Source: Angustibacter luteus (lineage in GTDB: Bacteria; Actinomycetota; Actinomycetes; Actinomycetales; Angustibacteraceae). Taken from it: a stretch of 64,000 nt of DNA. How positions within the stretch are numbered: the stretch's first letter is position 1; each line of letters starts with the position of its first letter. Below are positions 35,801-44,487 of the stretch, piece after piece. The notes under the pieces were generated by a model, which was not told the DNA's origin, did not search any database, and saw only the letters and a list, made by a program, of their open reading frames with translations. Where the stretch lies: assembly GCF_039541115.1 (NCBI RefSeq), contig NZ_BAABFP010000004.1, forward strand, positions 298,005-362,004, written 5' to 3'. The translations under genes were made by a program, and so were the position numbers.

Positions 35801-36613
35801 CAGCCCGAGGACGTCGTCGAGGACGAGCCGCAGGTTCCCGCGGTCCCGGCGCTGCCGCCGGTCGGGGTGCCCGCGATGGACATCCTGCCCGCTCGTGGTG
35901 GCCGCGGCCGCCTCGGACGGCGCTCGCCGAAGCCCGCCCCGGCCCCCGCGCCGGTGCAGCAGGCGAAGTCGTGGCCGACGCCGTCGCCGATCCCGGCGGC
36001 CCGTCAGCCGGAGCCGTCGGCCCCGGTCACCCCGGTGGCACCGGTCGCTCCGGTCGCTCCGGCCGTGCCCGAGCCCGCCACCTCGGTGTTCGCTCCGGTT
36101 CCGGCTCCCGCGCCGGTGGAGTACCAGGAGCCGGTGCCTGCACCGTCCTCCTTGTTCGCCCCGGTCCAGCCGGCCGCACCGGTCGAGTACCAGGAGCCCG
36201 TGCCCGCGCCGTCCTCCCTGTTCGCCCCGGCGATCAGCGAGGCCGACGAGCCGGCCTTCCAGCCGTCGTTCGAGCCTGCTGTCCCGGCCCTCGCGGCCGC
36301 CGTCAGCCTGCGCGAGCGCTCCGCCATGGCCTCCGAGGCGCTCTCCGAGCTGTCTGCGCTGTCGACGTACAGCCCGCAGGCCGTGGAGGAGACCGCCCCG
36401 GCGTCCCTGACCCGACGCACGCCGTTGGCGACCGAGGCCGGCCAGATGGCCTCGCGACCCGCGGCGGATGAGCCCCTCGGCGCCCGCCGTGGAGCCCGCA
36501 ACGCGGCAGACGTCCGCACCATGCTCAGCGGCTTCCGGGCCGGCGTGGAGCGTGGCCGTACGTCGCCGGCAAGTCACAGCAGCAACTCGGCTACCGAGGA
36601 CGCAGACGCCTGA
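32813..36613 (+). CDS. cvnA: Conservon sensor CvnA: nitrate/nitrite-sensor (NIT) histidine-kinase-like protein
   Basis: 1266 aa. TM1 (about 10-32), extracytoplasmic NIT domain (about 45-305), TM2 (about 310-332), HAMP, kinase-like helix pair (LDHLATRMRRNAESLIVLAG near 455) and an HATPase domain to about 620 (ENATQFSNP, ITDLGLGM, GFYVVGRLARRLDA). A tail of about 640 residues is rich in Pro, Ala, Glu and Val, with VEVEVEVEPEVEPEVE-like runs and two copies of PVEYQEPVPAPSSLFAP. Leads cvnABCD. CvnA signals to the small GTPase complex encoded downstream; phosphotransfer is not established for the family. Confidence 0.92.
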   Translation: MLRNRGIRTKLLAVLALPIVVLIIGAAVISAQGFTRAAQAAKVEKLANGGSALGDLITRLHQERTLAVQVANGTATPEQVKQLKGAQGGTDKAVLETRSFVQSLSLSSLSQEAIQAVAASEAGHMQLPAVRADVVSGHGQPDQIAAKYDDMIALDAELPARIGDSLTDRRIGRSLVAYANLANLVESASQEAEIGAVAVATKGIDAQTAVKLSLLQSAQNQQVEAFRLNANSHLASMMDTALYQPIESRAAFNTERADIMGSLGGTPTVTTQHDWIKNAGQRVTSLSALLQPLAQQTAKDASAAAADARRSAVIILAASLIIVAFVIVLGLFLARAMTRPLRRLTVTAGELADELPKMVERMATPGEGPGVQLPEIEVYSEDEVGRLAEAFRNVNETTVRVAEEQAALRASIAEMFVNVARRNHVLLSRQLSFIDQLERTEENPDTLDNLFRLDHLATRMRRNAESLIVLAGLDSGRRLRRSMPLSDVIRTAVSEIERYDRVDLALQADPPLVGHVALTTAHMIAELLENATQFSNPDTRVVTSTAFSSTGVRVTITDLGLGMTWDEITDANQRIANPPVTDVVGSQRLGFYVVGRLARRLDATVALRPGRTQGTVVTIDLPPALFVPGTVSDLAVSDLEASDLPAIESSSSDQPVSDSAPMLPSLPSLPAAPSAPVPAPAGFDVPVVASDSGVDLPRRGQVDAVVDAGADEARVEPRVPVQPAPEAFVDATGDGASLPKRGTAPIEAAPAVDVAAAPPPPRSGMFNSFRSRRDVDETVDTTVPEVPALSTPLDDGTGEVFVPVLEEATPALPTRDVAEVVEAPAAEVEEVEEVEATEAEVAEVAEVEVVEATPGPLDAGWVPEADAEWVPEATEATETAEATETAEVEAVEVEAAEVEAVEVTEPSFEFEPAFEPVAELEPETASLAFVPALELEPVAEVEPVAEVEVEVEVEPEVEPEVEPVSASAAQDGPDARSTLSELAREARAAGDEALHGQPEDVVEDEPQVPAVPALPPVGVPAMDILPARGGRGRLGRRSPKPAPAPAPVQQAKSWPTPSPIPAARQPEPSAPVTPVAPVAPVAPAVPEPATSVFAPVPAPAPVEYQEPVPAPSSLFAPVQPAAPVEYQEPVPAPSSLFAPAISEADEPAFQPSFEPAVPALAAAVSLRERSAMASEALSELSALSTYSPQAVEETAPASLTRRTPLATEAGQMASRPAADEPLGARRGARNAADVRTMLSGFRAGVERGRTSPASHSSNSATEDADA

Positions 36614-36725
36614 TCCTCGGCTACTGCCAGTGGGTGCACTTGCCCGCGACCGTTAAAGACCCGCACCACCCTGTCCGATCAACCAGCAAGCAACAGCAGC
36701 GCAATGCAGACGGAGGACCACCACC

Positions 36726-37178
36726 GTGACGACGATGAGCACCGAGGCAGCCAACTTCAGCTGGCTTCTCGACAACTTCGTGAAGAGCGTGCCCGGCGTG
36801 CGGCACACGCTCGTCGTGTCCGCCGACGGACTTCTGATGGCCATGTCAGACGATCTCGACCGCACCAGCGGTGACCAGCTGGCAGCGATCGTGTCGGGCA
36901 TGGCCAGCCTCACCCGGGGGGCTGCTCGCCAGCTCCGCTCGGGCGAGGTTCGGCAGTCCATTGTCGAGATGGACACGCTGTTCCTGTTCACCATGAGCAT
37001 CAGTGACGGCTCCGTGCTGTCGGTGATGGCAGACGCCACCTGCGACGTCGGCCTCATCGGGTACGAGATGGCCCTCCTGGTCAGCCGCACCGAGGCCACG
37101 CTCACCCCGCAGCTCGTGTCGGAGATGCGCTCGCGCCTCCCCGTCGCCGGCGCGCTGCGGGCCGTGGCAGGGGGGTGA
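36726..37178 (+). CDS. cvnB: Conservon roadblock/LC7 protein CvnB
   Basis: 150 aa from GTG 36726. Single roadblock/LC7 fold: FSWLLDNFVKSVPGVRHTLVVSADGLLMAMS, QLAAIVSGMASLTRGAARQL and VMADATCDVGLIGYEMALLV. In other bacteria roadblock proteins act as GTPase partners or activators (MglB-like). 112 nt after cvnA, overlapping cvnC by 4 nt. Confidence 0.94.
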   Translation: MTTMSTEAANFSWLLDNFVKSVPGVRHTLVVSADGLLMAMSDDLDRTSGDQLAAIVSGMASLTRGAARQLRSGEVRQSIVEMDTLFLFTMSISDGSVLSVMADATCDVGLIGYEMALLVSRTEATLTPQLVSEMRSRLPVAGALRAVAGG

Positions 37179-37585
37179 TCCCGGTGGACCCCCTCGACTA
37201 CCCGTCCGACGTGACGGAGGACGAGGCGGACGAGGAGACCTACGCCGTCCGCCCCTACGCCGTCACCGGGGGTCGCACGCGGACCACGACGAACGAGCCG
37301 CTGCCTGTCGAGGCACTCGTCCAGTCCCTGCGCGGCCACGACGACATCGGCCTGACGCCCGAGCGTCGCAAGATCCTCGAGCTCACCCGCGACCAGTACC
37401 TGTCCGTGGCCGAGTTGTCGGCCCACGTCAAGCTCCCCGTCGGCATCATGCGCGTCCTGATCAGCGACATGTCCGACTCGGGAAACGTCCGGATCCACGG
37501 AGCCGGCGCCTTCTCGTCCACCACAGCCCCCGCTACCAGCCTCAGCGTCCTGGAGAGTGTTCTCAATGGCATTTCCTCGCTCTGA
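37175..37585 (+). CDS. cvnC: Conservon DUF742 protein CvnC
   Basis: 136 aa. DUF742 winged-helix-like domain: VRPYAVTGGRTRT, RRKILELTRDQYLSVAELSAHVKLPVGIMRVLISDM. Acidic N-terminus (DVTEDEADEE). GTG 37175 overlaps the cvnB stop; GTG 37184 is an alternative. Conserved in all conservons; molecular role not well defined. The 3' end overlaps cvnD by 20 nt. Confidence 0.93.
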   Translation: MIPVDPLDYPSDVTEDEADEETYAVRPYAVTGGRTRTTTNEPLPVEALVQSLRGHDDIGLTPERRKILELTRDQYLSVAELSAHVKLPVGIMRVLISDMSDSGNVRIHGAGAFSSTTAPATSLSVLESVLNGISSL

Positions 37586-38204
37586 CGTCGCCCCGCAGGG
37601 CACGCCCGCGGGAGCCCCGGGCACGCCCACTGCTGCGGGTACCCCCGACGCGCCCCCCACTGTCGTCAAGATCGTCGTCGCCGGCGGGTTCTCCGTCGGC
37701 AAGACCACCTTCATCGGGTCCTTGTCGGACATCGAGCCGCTTCGCACCGAAGCGGCGATGACCGAGCACTCGATCGGCGTCGACGACGCCGGTCTGGTCT
37801 CGGACCGCAAGACCTCCACGACCGTCGCCATGGACTTCGGCCGCATCTCGCTGCCGGGCAACCTGTGGCTGTACCTGTTCGGCACGCCGGGCCAGGACCG
37901 CTTCCTCTTCATGTGGGACGACCTGGTCAAGGGTGCGATCGGTGCGGTCGTCCTGGTCGACACCGACCGGCTCGACCAGTGCTTCCCGGCCGTGGACTAC
38001 TTCGAGGCTCGGCAGATCCCGTTCGTCGTCGCGGTCAACTGCTTCGACGGCGTGGCTCGCCACCAGCTCGAGGACGTCCGTGAGGCCCTCGCGGTCCCGG
38101 CGCACGTGCCGATGCTCTACACCGACGCCCGCACCCGGGCGGCGACCAAGCAGGCCCTGATCTCCGTCGTCCAGCTGGCGATGCAGCGCCTGACCGGGGC
38201 CTGA
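37566..38204 (+). CDS. cvnD: Conservon small GTPase CvnD
   Basis: 212 aa. Disordered Pro/Ala/Thr N-terminus (1-32), then a Ras-like domain: P-loop GGFSVGKTT (40-48), switch II FGTPGQDRFLFMWDDL with Gly-Gln, and base-recognition region AVNCFDG, with Asn-Cys in place of NKxD, as is usual for this family. ATG 37566 has GGAGAG 10 nt upstream and lies inside the end of cvnC. Final gene of the conservon. Confidence 0.94.
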   Translation: MAFPRSDVAPQGTPAGAPGTPTAAGTPDAPPTVVKIVVAGGFSVGKTTFIGSLSDIEPLRTEAAMTEHSIGVDDAGLVSDRKTSTTVAMDFGRISLPGNLWLYLFGTPGQDRFLFMWDDLVKGAIGAVVLVDTDRLDQCFPAVDYFEARQIPFVVAVNCFDGVARHQLEDVREALAVPAHVPMLYTDARTRAATKQALISVVQLAMQRLTGA

Positions 38205-38231
38205 GCCGACCGCTCAGCCCCACCCCTGACC

Positions 38232-38270
38232 CGGCCGGTGTCGGTGCCCCTGAGGCACCGGCACCGGCCG
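38232..38270 (+). terminator. Conservon terminator hairpin
   Basis: Arms 38232-38248 and 38254-38270 form a 17-bp GC-rich stem (GGCCGGTG / CACCGGCC ends) with one mismatch and a 5-nt loop, 27 nt after the cvnD stop. It sits between convergent genes and can serve both. Confidence 0.75.
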
Positions 38271-38290
38271 CGCCACGTTTGCGCGGGCCG

Positions 38291-38641
38291 TCAGCCGACG
38301 GTGGCCTTCGTGACCTTGCCGTCAGTGACGGTGAGGTTGATGCGGCTCGGGTTCAGGTCCATGGTGACGGCGAACTTCTCGCCGTCCCGCTCGACCACCC
38401 GCGTCGTCCCGCCGGCGTCGGCGACCGCCTTGACGGCATCGTCCTCGGTCATCCCGACGACGGACGTGGCGAGCTGCTGGGCCTTGGCGTCGTCCATGGT
38501 CGGCTCCTCCGCCGTCTGCTGCGTGGTGCTGCTGCTGCTGGCGGCCGGCGTGCCGTCGTCGCCGTTGCCGCATCCGGTGAGCAGCGCGGCTCCGGCGAGC
38601 ACGGCTCCGGCCGCGACGATCCTGACGTGCTTCGTGATCAT
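38291..38641 (-). CDS. Lipoprotein with I78-type peptidase-inhibitor-like domain
   Basis: 116 aa from ATG 38641. Signal peptide with lipobox ALLTGC (acylated Cys near 24), Ser/Thr linker, then about 55 residues resembling the I78 inhibitor family (Elastase inhibitor AFLEI/Flags type): GMTEDDAVKAVADAGG, VERDGEKFAVTMDLNPSRINLTV and DGKVTKATVG. Inhibitory activity is only suggested by similarity. Convergent with cvnD. Confidence 0.7.
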   Translation of the reverse strand: MITKHVRIVAAGAVLAGAALLTGCGNGDDGTPAASSSSTTQQTAEEPTMDDAKAQQLATSVVGMTEDDAVKAVADAGGTTRVVERDGEKFAVTMDLNPSRINLTVTDGKVTKATVG

Positions 38642-38683
38642 GGTCGCCTCCCGGGTGGGAGCGTAGCGGCTGCTGCGTCGTCC

Positions 38684-38739
38684 GAGAGCAGAGAAGTGGG
38701 GCACCCGAACTGCCGTAGGTGCCCCACTTCTCTGTTCTC
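38684..38739. terminator. 22-bp inverted repeat downstream of the USP gene
   Basis: Arms 38684-38705 and 38718-38739 (inner sequence CAGAGAAGTGGGGCACC and its complement) pair over 22 bp with one mismatch around a 12-nt loop. It is 19 nt past the USP stop (minus strand) and before the next minus-strand gene. Terminator, or one copy of another repeat family. Confidence 0.7.
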
Positions 38740-38758
38740 GCCGCGCTGAGGTCCCCGG

Positions 38759-39183
38759 TCAGCGGGACCGAGCGGACTCCTTCACCGCGAGCACGGGGCA
38801 CGCCGCCTCGAGCAGCACCTGCTGGGCGGTGCTGCCCAACAGGAGCTTGCCCACCTGGCTGCGGTACCGGATGCCGATCACGATCAGCGTCGCGCGCTGC
38901 TCCTCGGCGACCCGCAGGATCTCCTCGGCCGCGTCCCGCCCGGCCGTGGGCTGCTGGACCTCGTGCTCGATCCCCGCGCTCGTGAGCTCGGCGTCGATGG
39001 CGTCCAGGTCCTCGGCCGTGGCGAACGCCGCGTCCGAGTAGTTGCCGTGGTGCCCGGTGTTGACCACGACCAGACGCCCGCTACGACGTACCGCCTCGTC
39101 CTTGGCCCGCTCGAAGGCCGCGATCCCTTGCGGGCTCGGGATGTAGCCGACGACGATCCGCTCGGCCACGGCGGCACTTCCGG

Positions 39184-39187
<4 letters not shown>
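38759..39187 (-). CDS. Universal stress protein (UspA-type)
   Basis: 142 aa from GTG 39187, overlapping the ABC ATPase stop (GTGA). Usp fold: ERIVVGYIPSPQGIAAFERA, then IVIGIRYRSQVGKLLLGSTAQQVLLEAACPVLAVK. The GxRxRS-type ATP loop is preserved in modified form (GIRYRSQVGKLLLGS). Being last in a sugar ABC operon is unusual for a Usp and suggests coregulation by the LacI repressor. Confidence 0.9.
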
Positions 39188-40019
<832 letters not shown>

Positions 40020-40023
<4 letters not shown>

Positions 40024-41042
40024 GCCTTGACCTTCCTGATCCACTGGTCGACCGCGACGGCCACGATCACCAGGACGCCGGTCGCGAGGACGCGCCACTG
40101 CTGGTCGACGCCCATCTGGGACAGCCCGAACTGCAGGGTCTGGACGATGAGCGCACCGATGGCCGTGCCGATGAGGCGACCACGACCACCGAACAGGCTG
40201 GTGCCGCCGATGACCACCGCGGTGATGCTCTGCAGGTTGGCGTCCGGGACGGCGTTCGGCGTCGCAGCGCCGGCCCGCCCGATCAGGACCCACGCCGCGA
40301 TGCCGTAGATCAGGCCGGCGACGGTGTAGACGCCGAGCAGGATCCGCTTGCTCGGCACACCGGACAGGCGCGCCGACTCGGGGTCGTCACCGACGGCGTA
40401 CACGTACCGGCCCCAGGCGGTCTGGGCCAGCACGAAGCCGATCACGATGTAGACGATGACCACGACGACGATGCCCCAGGTGAGCCGGAAGTCGCCGATG
40501 CTGAACCCCTCGCCGAGGATGTTCAGGATCCGCGGCAGGTGCTCGGCCTGGATGCTCGAGCCGCCGGAGTACAGCAGCGCGATCGCCGTGAAGATGCTGA
40601 GCGTGCCCAGCGTGACGATGAACGGCGGCAGGTTGACCCGGGTGACCAGGAACCCGTTGAGGGCCCCGGCCGCCGTGGCGAGCACGAAGCCGAGGAGCAG
40701 GGCCAGGATGCCCGGCATCCCGCCGTCCTGGGCCAGCGACGCCATCACCATCATCGACAGCACCATGATCGCCCCGACCGACAGGTCGATGCCCGCCGTG
40801 AGGATGACCAGGGTCTGGCCGACTGCCAGGCAGGCGACGACGGCCGTCTGCTGGAGCAGGATGCCCATCGAGGTGGCGGTCAGGAACGTGGGCGTCGCGA
40901 TGAAGAACGCCACGAACGCGACCAGCAGCAGGAACAGCGGGCTCAGCCAGGGTTTCCCGTGCAGCTGATGCTGGACCTTCTGCAGTGGGGAGTGCTGCCG
41001 CCGAGCGAACTCGGCGGCAGCGGACTCGACCGTGTCACTCAT
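40020..41042 (-). CDS. Sugar ABC transporter permease (RbsC/FrcC-like)
   Basis: 340 aa, eight to ten membrane helices. FLTATSMGILLQQTAVVACLAVGQTLVILTAGIDLSVGAIMVLS is the ribose/fructose-type permease signature; IGGTSLFGGRGRLIGTAIGALIVQTLQFGL closes it. Starts 2 nt after the binding-protein stop. Confidence 0.94.
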
Positions 41043-41044
41043 GG

Positions 41045-42154
41045 TCAGTTGCCCCAGCAGATCTTCAGACCCTCGTCTGAGGTGATGCTCTTCACGCCCT
41101 CAGCGGGCTTGTCGGTGATCAGCGCGACCCCGGTGTTGAAGAAGTCGAGGCCGGACGTCGTCGCCGGCTTCTCGCCGCCACGGGCGACCTTGGCGATGGC
41201 CTCCATGCCCAGCGTCGCCATCTTCAGCGGGTACTGCTGCGCCGTGGCACCGATGACGCCGCTCTTGACGCTGGAGACGCCGGCGCAGCCGCCGTCGACG
41301 GACACGATGGTGGCCGTCTTGCCAGCGGCCTTCAGCGCACCGTTGGCGCCGACCGCGGTCGGCTCGTTGATCGTGTAGACGAGGTTGATGTTCGGGTTCT
41401 TCGCCAGGCACTTCTCCATGGCGGTGCGGCCGCCGTCCTCGGCGCCCTGCCCGGCCTCGTTGCAGACGATGGTGTAGTCGCCACCCTGGCCGCCGGTGTA
41501 CTTGCCGGTCTTGGCCTCGTCACCGTTCTTCTTCGGGTCGGCGACGTCGATGCCCATGCCCTCGAGGAAGCCCTGGTCGCGGTTGTAGTCGACCGAGACG
41601 ATCTTGTCGTCGAACAGGTCCAGCAGGGCGATCGTGGCCGCCTTGCCGGCGAGGGTCGCCGCCGCCCACTGGCCGTCGAGCTTGCCGGCCTCGCGGTTGT
41701 CGGTGGCGAACGTGATGTCGACCGTGTTGGCCGGGTCGGGCGGGGTGTCCAGCGCGATGACGTACAGGCCGGCGTCCCGGGCCTTCTTGATGGCCGCGTT
41801 TACGCCGGTGCTCATCGGCGTGATCAGGATCCCCTTGTCGCCGCGGGCGATGGAGTCCTCGATCGCCGTGATCTGGCCGGCGTCGTCACCTTCCTGCTTG
41901 CCGGAGGCCACGGTGAGCTTGACGTTGTTCTTGGAGGCGTCCTCCTTCGCGCCCTTCTGCATGGCGACGAAGAACGGGTTGGTGGAGTCCTTCGTGATGA
42001 GGCTGACGCCGACGGCCTTTTCGCCGCCCGAGCTGGAGCCCGAGCTGGAGTCGTCGCCGCGGCCACAGGCCGCGAGGCCCGCCACCGTGACGCAGGCCGC
42101 AGTGATGGCGATGGCCCGTCTCATGGACGGGCTGCTGAGAGTCATGCGAGTCAT
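41045..42154 (-). CDS. Sugar ABC transporter substrate-binding lipoprotein (FrcB-like)
   Basis: 369 aa. Signal peptide with lipobox GLAAC (Cys near 30) and a Ser/Gly linker. Periplasmic-binding fold: VSLITKDSTNPFFVAMQKGAKEDA, ILITPMSTGVNAAIKKARDAGLYVIALDTPPDP and DNREAGKLDGQWAA. Similar to fructose/ribose-type binding proteins; the ligand is not certain. ATG 42154 or 42145 are both possible. Divergent from its LacI regulator. Confidence 0.92.
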   Translation of the reverse strand: MTRMTLSSPSMRRAIAITAACVTVAGLAACGRGDDSSSGSSSGGEKAVGVSLITKDSTNPFFVAMQKGAKEDASKNNVKLTVASGKQEGDDAGQITAIEDSIARGDKGILITPMSTGVNAAIKKARDAGLYVIALDTPPDPANTVDITFATDNREAGKLDGQWAAATLAGKAATIALLDLFDDKIVSVDYNRDQGFLEGMGIDVADPKKNGDEAKTGKYTGGQGGDYTIVCNEAGQGAEDGGRTAMEKCLAKNPNINLVYTINEPTAVGANGALKAAGKTATIVSVDGGCAGVSSVKSGVIGATAQQYPLKMATLGMEAIAKVARGGEKPATTSGLDFFNTGVALITDKPAEGVKSITSDEGLKICWGN

Positions 42155-42188
42155 GGTCAGGGTGTCCCTCTCTTGGCGGAACTACTGC

Positions 42189-42281
42189 TTGACAACGATG
42201 TCAAACATAGTGTGTAGTCCCAGTAGCCGAGAAAGTCAATGGTTTGCCCGGAAAGCAGGTGTGATCGTGACACCGTTGTCA
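42189..42281. promoter_or_regulatory. Two LacI-type operators between the sugar ABC operon and lacI
   Basis: O1 TTGACAACGATGTCAA (42189-42204) and O2 TGACACCGTTGTCA (42268-42281) share the form TGACAnCGnTGTCA with the central CG typical of LacI-family sites. O1 contains a TTGACA that can act as the -35 for lacI (TGTAGT 18 nt on) and lies downstream of a minus-strand TTGACT-17-TACACA promoter for the ABC operon. O2 overlaps the lacI start region, so both operon control and autoregulation are expected. Confidence 0.75.
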
Positions 42282-43301
42282 TCAGGGGCACCGCGACCGC
42301 GGGCGACAATGCGTGAAGTCGCCGCGTTGGCCGGCGTGAGCCTGAAGACGGTGTCCCGGGTGGTCAACCGCGAGGCCAGCGTCTCGCCCGAGGTCACGGC
42401 CCGGGTCGAGAAGGCGGTTCGCCAGCTGGGGTACCGGCACAACCTGGCGGCGAGCAACCTGCGCCGGACGAACGCCCGCAGCGCCATGGTGGGCGCGCTG
42501 CTGCAGGACGTCAGCAACAGCTTCAGCGCGTCGCTGCTGCGCAGCCTCGAGGACGCCGCGCACAGCCGCGACATGCTGCTCTTCGCCTCCAGCCTGGACG
42601 AGGAGCCCGAGCGCGAGCGCAGCCTGGTGGAGAGCCTGGTCCGCCGCCGCGTCGACGGCCTGCTGCTGATGCCGGCCACGCAGCGGCAGGACTACCTCGT
42701 CGACGACGTGCGCAGCGGCCTGCCCGTCGTCTTCGTGGACCGGCGCCCGCACGGGCTGGATGCCGACTCGGTGACCGTCGACAACACCCTCGGCGCCCGG
42801 ATGGCGGTGGAGCACCTGATCGCGCACGGTCACGCACGCATCGCGCTGATCGGTGACCTGCCCGGGATCCAGACGGCCGCCGACCGGCTCACGGGCTACC
42901 ACCAGGCGATGCGGAAGGCCGGCCTGCAGCCGCTGCGCGAGCACGTGGTGATGGGCGTGCGCAAGGACCGGGCCGCCTACGAGGCGGCCCTGCGGCTGCT
43001 CGACCTGGACCGGCCACCCACCGCGATCTTCGCGGCCCGCAACGCCTTGGCGATCGGCACGATCCGGGCGCTGCGCCAGCGCGGCCTGGCCGGACGCATC
43101 GCGCTGGTCGGCTTCGACGACTTCCCGCTCGCCGACATCGTCGACCCGCCGCTGACCGTGATCCGGCAGAACGTCGCCCAGATCGGCGTCGAGGTGACCC
43201 GCCTGCTCTTTGCGCGCATCGACGGCGACCACTCGGCGTCCCAGCACATCGTGCTCCACCCCGAGCTCGTGGCGCGAGGGTCCGGCGAGCTCCGGCCCTA
43301 G
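42261..43301 (+). CDS. LacI-family transcriptional regulator
   Basis: 346 aa from GTG 42261 (GGAAAG 5 nt upstream; GTG 42267 is the alternative). HTH: TMREVAALAGVSLKTVSRVVNREASVSPEVTARVEKAV, with hinge helix LAASNLRRTN. Sugar-binding domain: MVGALLQDVSNSFSASLL, VVFVDRRP, LIGDLPGIQTAADRLTGY and IALVGFDDFPLADIVDPPLTVI. The adjacent operators and ABC operon imply it senses the imported sugar or a phosphorylated form. A long upstream open frame is antisense shadow of the binding protein. Confidence 0.94.
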   Translation: MIVTPLSSGAPRPRATMREVAALAGVSLKTVSRVVNREASVSPEVTARVEKAVRQLGYRHNLAASNLRRTNARSAMVGALLQDVSNSFSASLLRSLEDAAHSRDMLLFASSLDEEPERERSLVESLVRRRVDGLLLMPATQRQDYLVDDVRSGLPVVFVDRRPHGLDADSVTVDNTLGARMAVEHLIAHGHARIALIGDLPGIQTAADRLTGYHQAMRKAGLQPLREHVVMGVRKDRAAYEAALRLLDLDRPPTAIFAARNALAIGTIRALRQRGLAGRIALVGFDDFPLADIVDPPLTVIRQNVAQIGVEVTRLLFARIDGDHSASQHIVLHPELVARGSGELRP

Positions 43302-43332
43302 CCCGCCCCCCCGCCACCCCGCACACCCTCCG

Positions 43333-43416
43333 CGGTGATCATGCACGTTCGCCCCGCGGCGCCCTGGCCAGTCACGCGGGGAGGCAGCCCGGCGGGGCGA
43401 ACGTGCATGATCACCG
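43333..43416. repeat. Dispersed palindromic element, copy B
   Basis: Perfect 25-bp arms 43333-43357 and 43392-43416 around a 34-nt loop, with the same arm core as copies A and C. The left end is 31 nt past the lacI stop. Loop sequence differs from the other copies, so only the stem is conserved. Confidence 0.9.
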
Positions 43417-43433
43417 GGGTGGGGTCTCGCGAT

Positions 43434-43452
43434 GTGGACACTTGGTGTCCAC
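43434..43452. promoter_or_regulatory. Perfect palindrome upstream of cysK
   Basis: GTGGACACTTGGTGTCCAC: 8-bp arms and a 3-nt centre, 92 nt before the cysK GTG. Candidate operator for a sulfur/cysteine regulator. No binding family can be assigned by eye, and a small RNA hairpin is also possible. Confidence 0.5.
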
Positions 43453-43455
43453 GGG

Positions 43456-43548
43456 ATGACTCGCGGCCGTGCGCGGTGTTCCCTGGGACGAGGGACGTCA
43501 CCCCCGGCGTCCCGTCGCGCCCAGAAGCATGAGGTGAGCTGCACGTGA
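43456..43548 (+). CDS. Possible 30-codon upstream ORF ending on the cysK start
   Basis: ATG 43456 reads 30 codons to TGA 43546-43548, which overlaps the cysK GTG (GTGA). It encodes an Arg-rich peptide with Cys at residues 8 and 29 and no clear ribosome-binding site. Its codons 26-28 contain the cysK Shine-Dalgarno (GAGGTGAGC), so translation through it would affect cysK initiation. Chance is possible in this GC-rich DNA. Confidence 0.25.
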   Translation: MTRGRARCSLGRGTSPPASRRAQKHEVSCT

Positions 43549-44477
43549 GCCGCATCTACGACGACGTCACCACGCTGATCGGCAACACGCCGCTGGTACG
43601 TCTGAACCGCATCACGGACGGCGCGGGGGCGACCGTCCTGGCCAAGCTGGAGTTCTACAACCCGGCCAACAGCGTCAAGGACCGGATCGGGGTCTCGATC
43701 ATCGACGCCGCCGAGGCGTCCGGCGAGCTCAAGCCCGGCGGCACCATCGTCGAGGCCACCAGCGGCAACACCGGCATCGCGCTCGCGATGGTCGGCGCCG
43801 CCCGCGGCTACGACGTCGTGCTGACCATGCCCGAGACCATGAGCAAGGAGCGCCGCGCGCTGCTCCGGGCCTTCGGCGCCGAGCTGGTGCTGACGCCCGG
43901 CTCCGAGGGCATGAAGGGCGCCGTCAACAAGGCCGACGAGATCGCCAAGGACCGCGGCGCCGTCCTGGCCCGGCAGTTCGCCAACGAGGCCAACCCGGCG
44001 ATCCACCGCAAGACCACGGCCGTCGAGATCTGGGACGACACCGACGGCGAGGTCGACATCGTGGTGGCCGGCATCGGCACCGGTGGCACGATCACCGGCG
44101 TCGGGCAGGTGCTCAAGGAGCGCAAGCCCGGCGTCCAGATGATCGCGGTCGAGCCCGAGGAGTCGCCGATCCTGAACGGCGGGACCCCTGGGCCGCACAA
44201 GATCCAGGGCATCGGCGCGAACTTCGTCCCTGAGATCCTGGACACCGGCATCTACGACGAGGTCATCGACGTCAACGCCGAGACGGCGGTCACCTGGGCC
44301 CGTCGTGCGGCCGCCGAGGAGGGTCTGCTCGTCGGGCTGTCGTCGGGTGCTGCGATCAAGGCCGCGGTCGACGTCGCGCAGCGCCCGGAGAACGCGGGCA
44401 AGACGATCGTGGTCATCATCCCGAGCTTCGGCGAGCGCTACCTCTCGACGATCCTCTACAGCGACCTGCTCGACTGA
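43545..44477 (+). CDS. cysK: Cysteine synthase A (O-acetylserine sulfhydrylase)
   Basis: 310 aa PLP enzyme making cysteine from O-acetylserine and sulfide. [12 protein letters not shown], the PLP lysine in [11 protein letters not shown], the [10 protein letters not shown] asparagine loop, [10 protein letters not shown] phosphate-binding loop and [14 protein letters not shown] are intact. Start GTG 43545 with GAGGTG 8 nt upstream. Followed 10 nt later by cysE. Confidence 0.96.
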   Translation: MSRIYDDVTTLIGNTPLVRLNRITDGAGATVLAKLEFYNPANSVKDRIGVSIIDAAEASGELKPGGTIVEATSGNTGIALAMVGAARGYDVVLTMPETMSKERRALLRAFGAELVLTPGSEGMKGAVNKADEIAKDRGAVLARQFANEANPAIHRKTTAVEIWDDTDGEVDIVVAGIGTGGTITGVGQVLKERKPGVQMIAVEPEESPILNGGTPGPHKIQGIGANFVPEILDTGIYDEVIDVNAETAVTWARRAAAEEGLLVGLSSGAAIKAAVDVAQRPENAGKTIVVIIPSFGERYLSTILYSDLLD

Positions 44478-44487
44478 TCGGCTGCTG

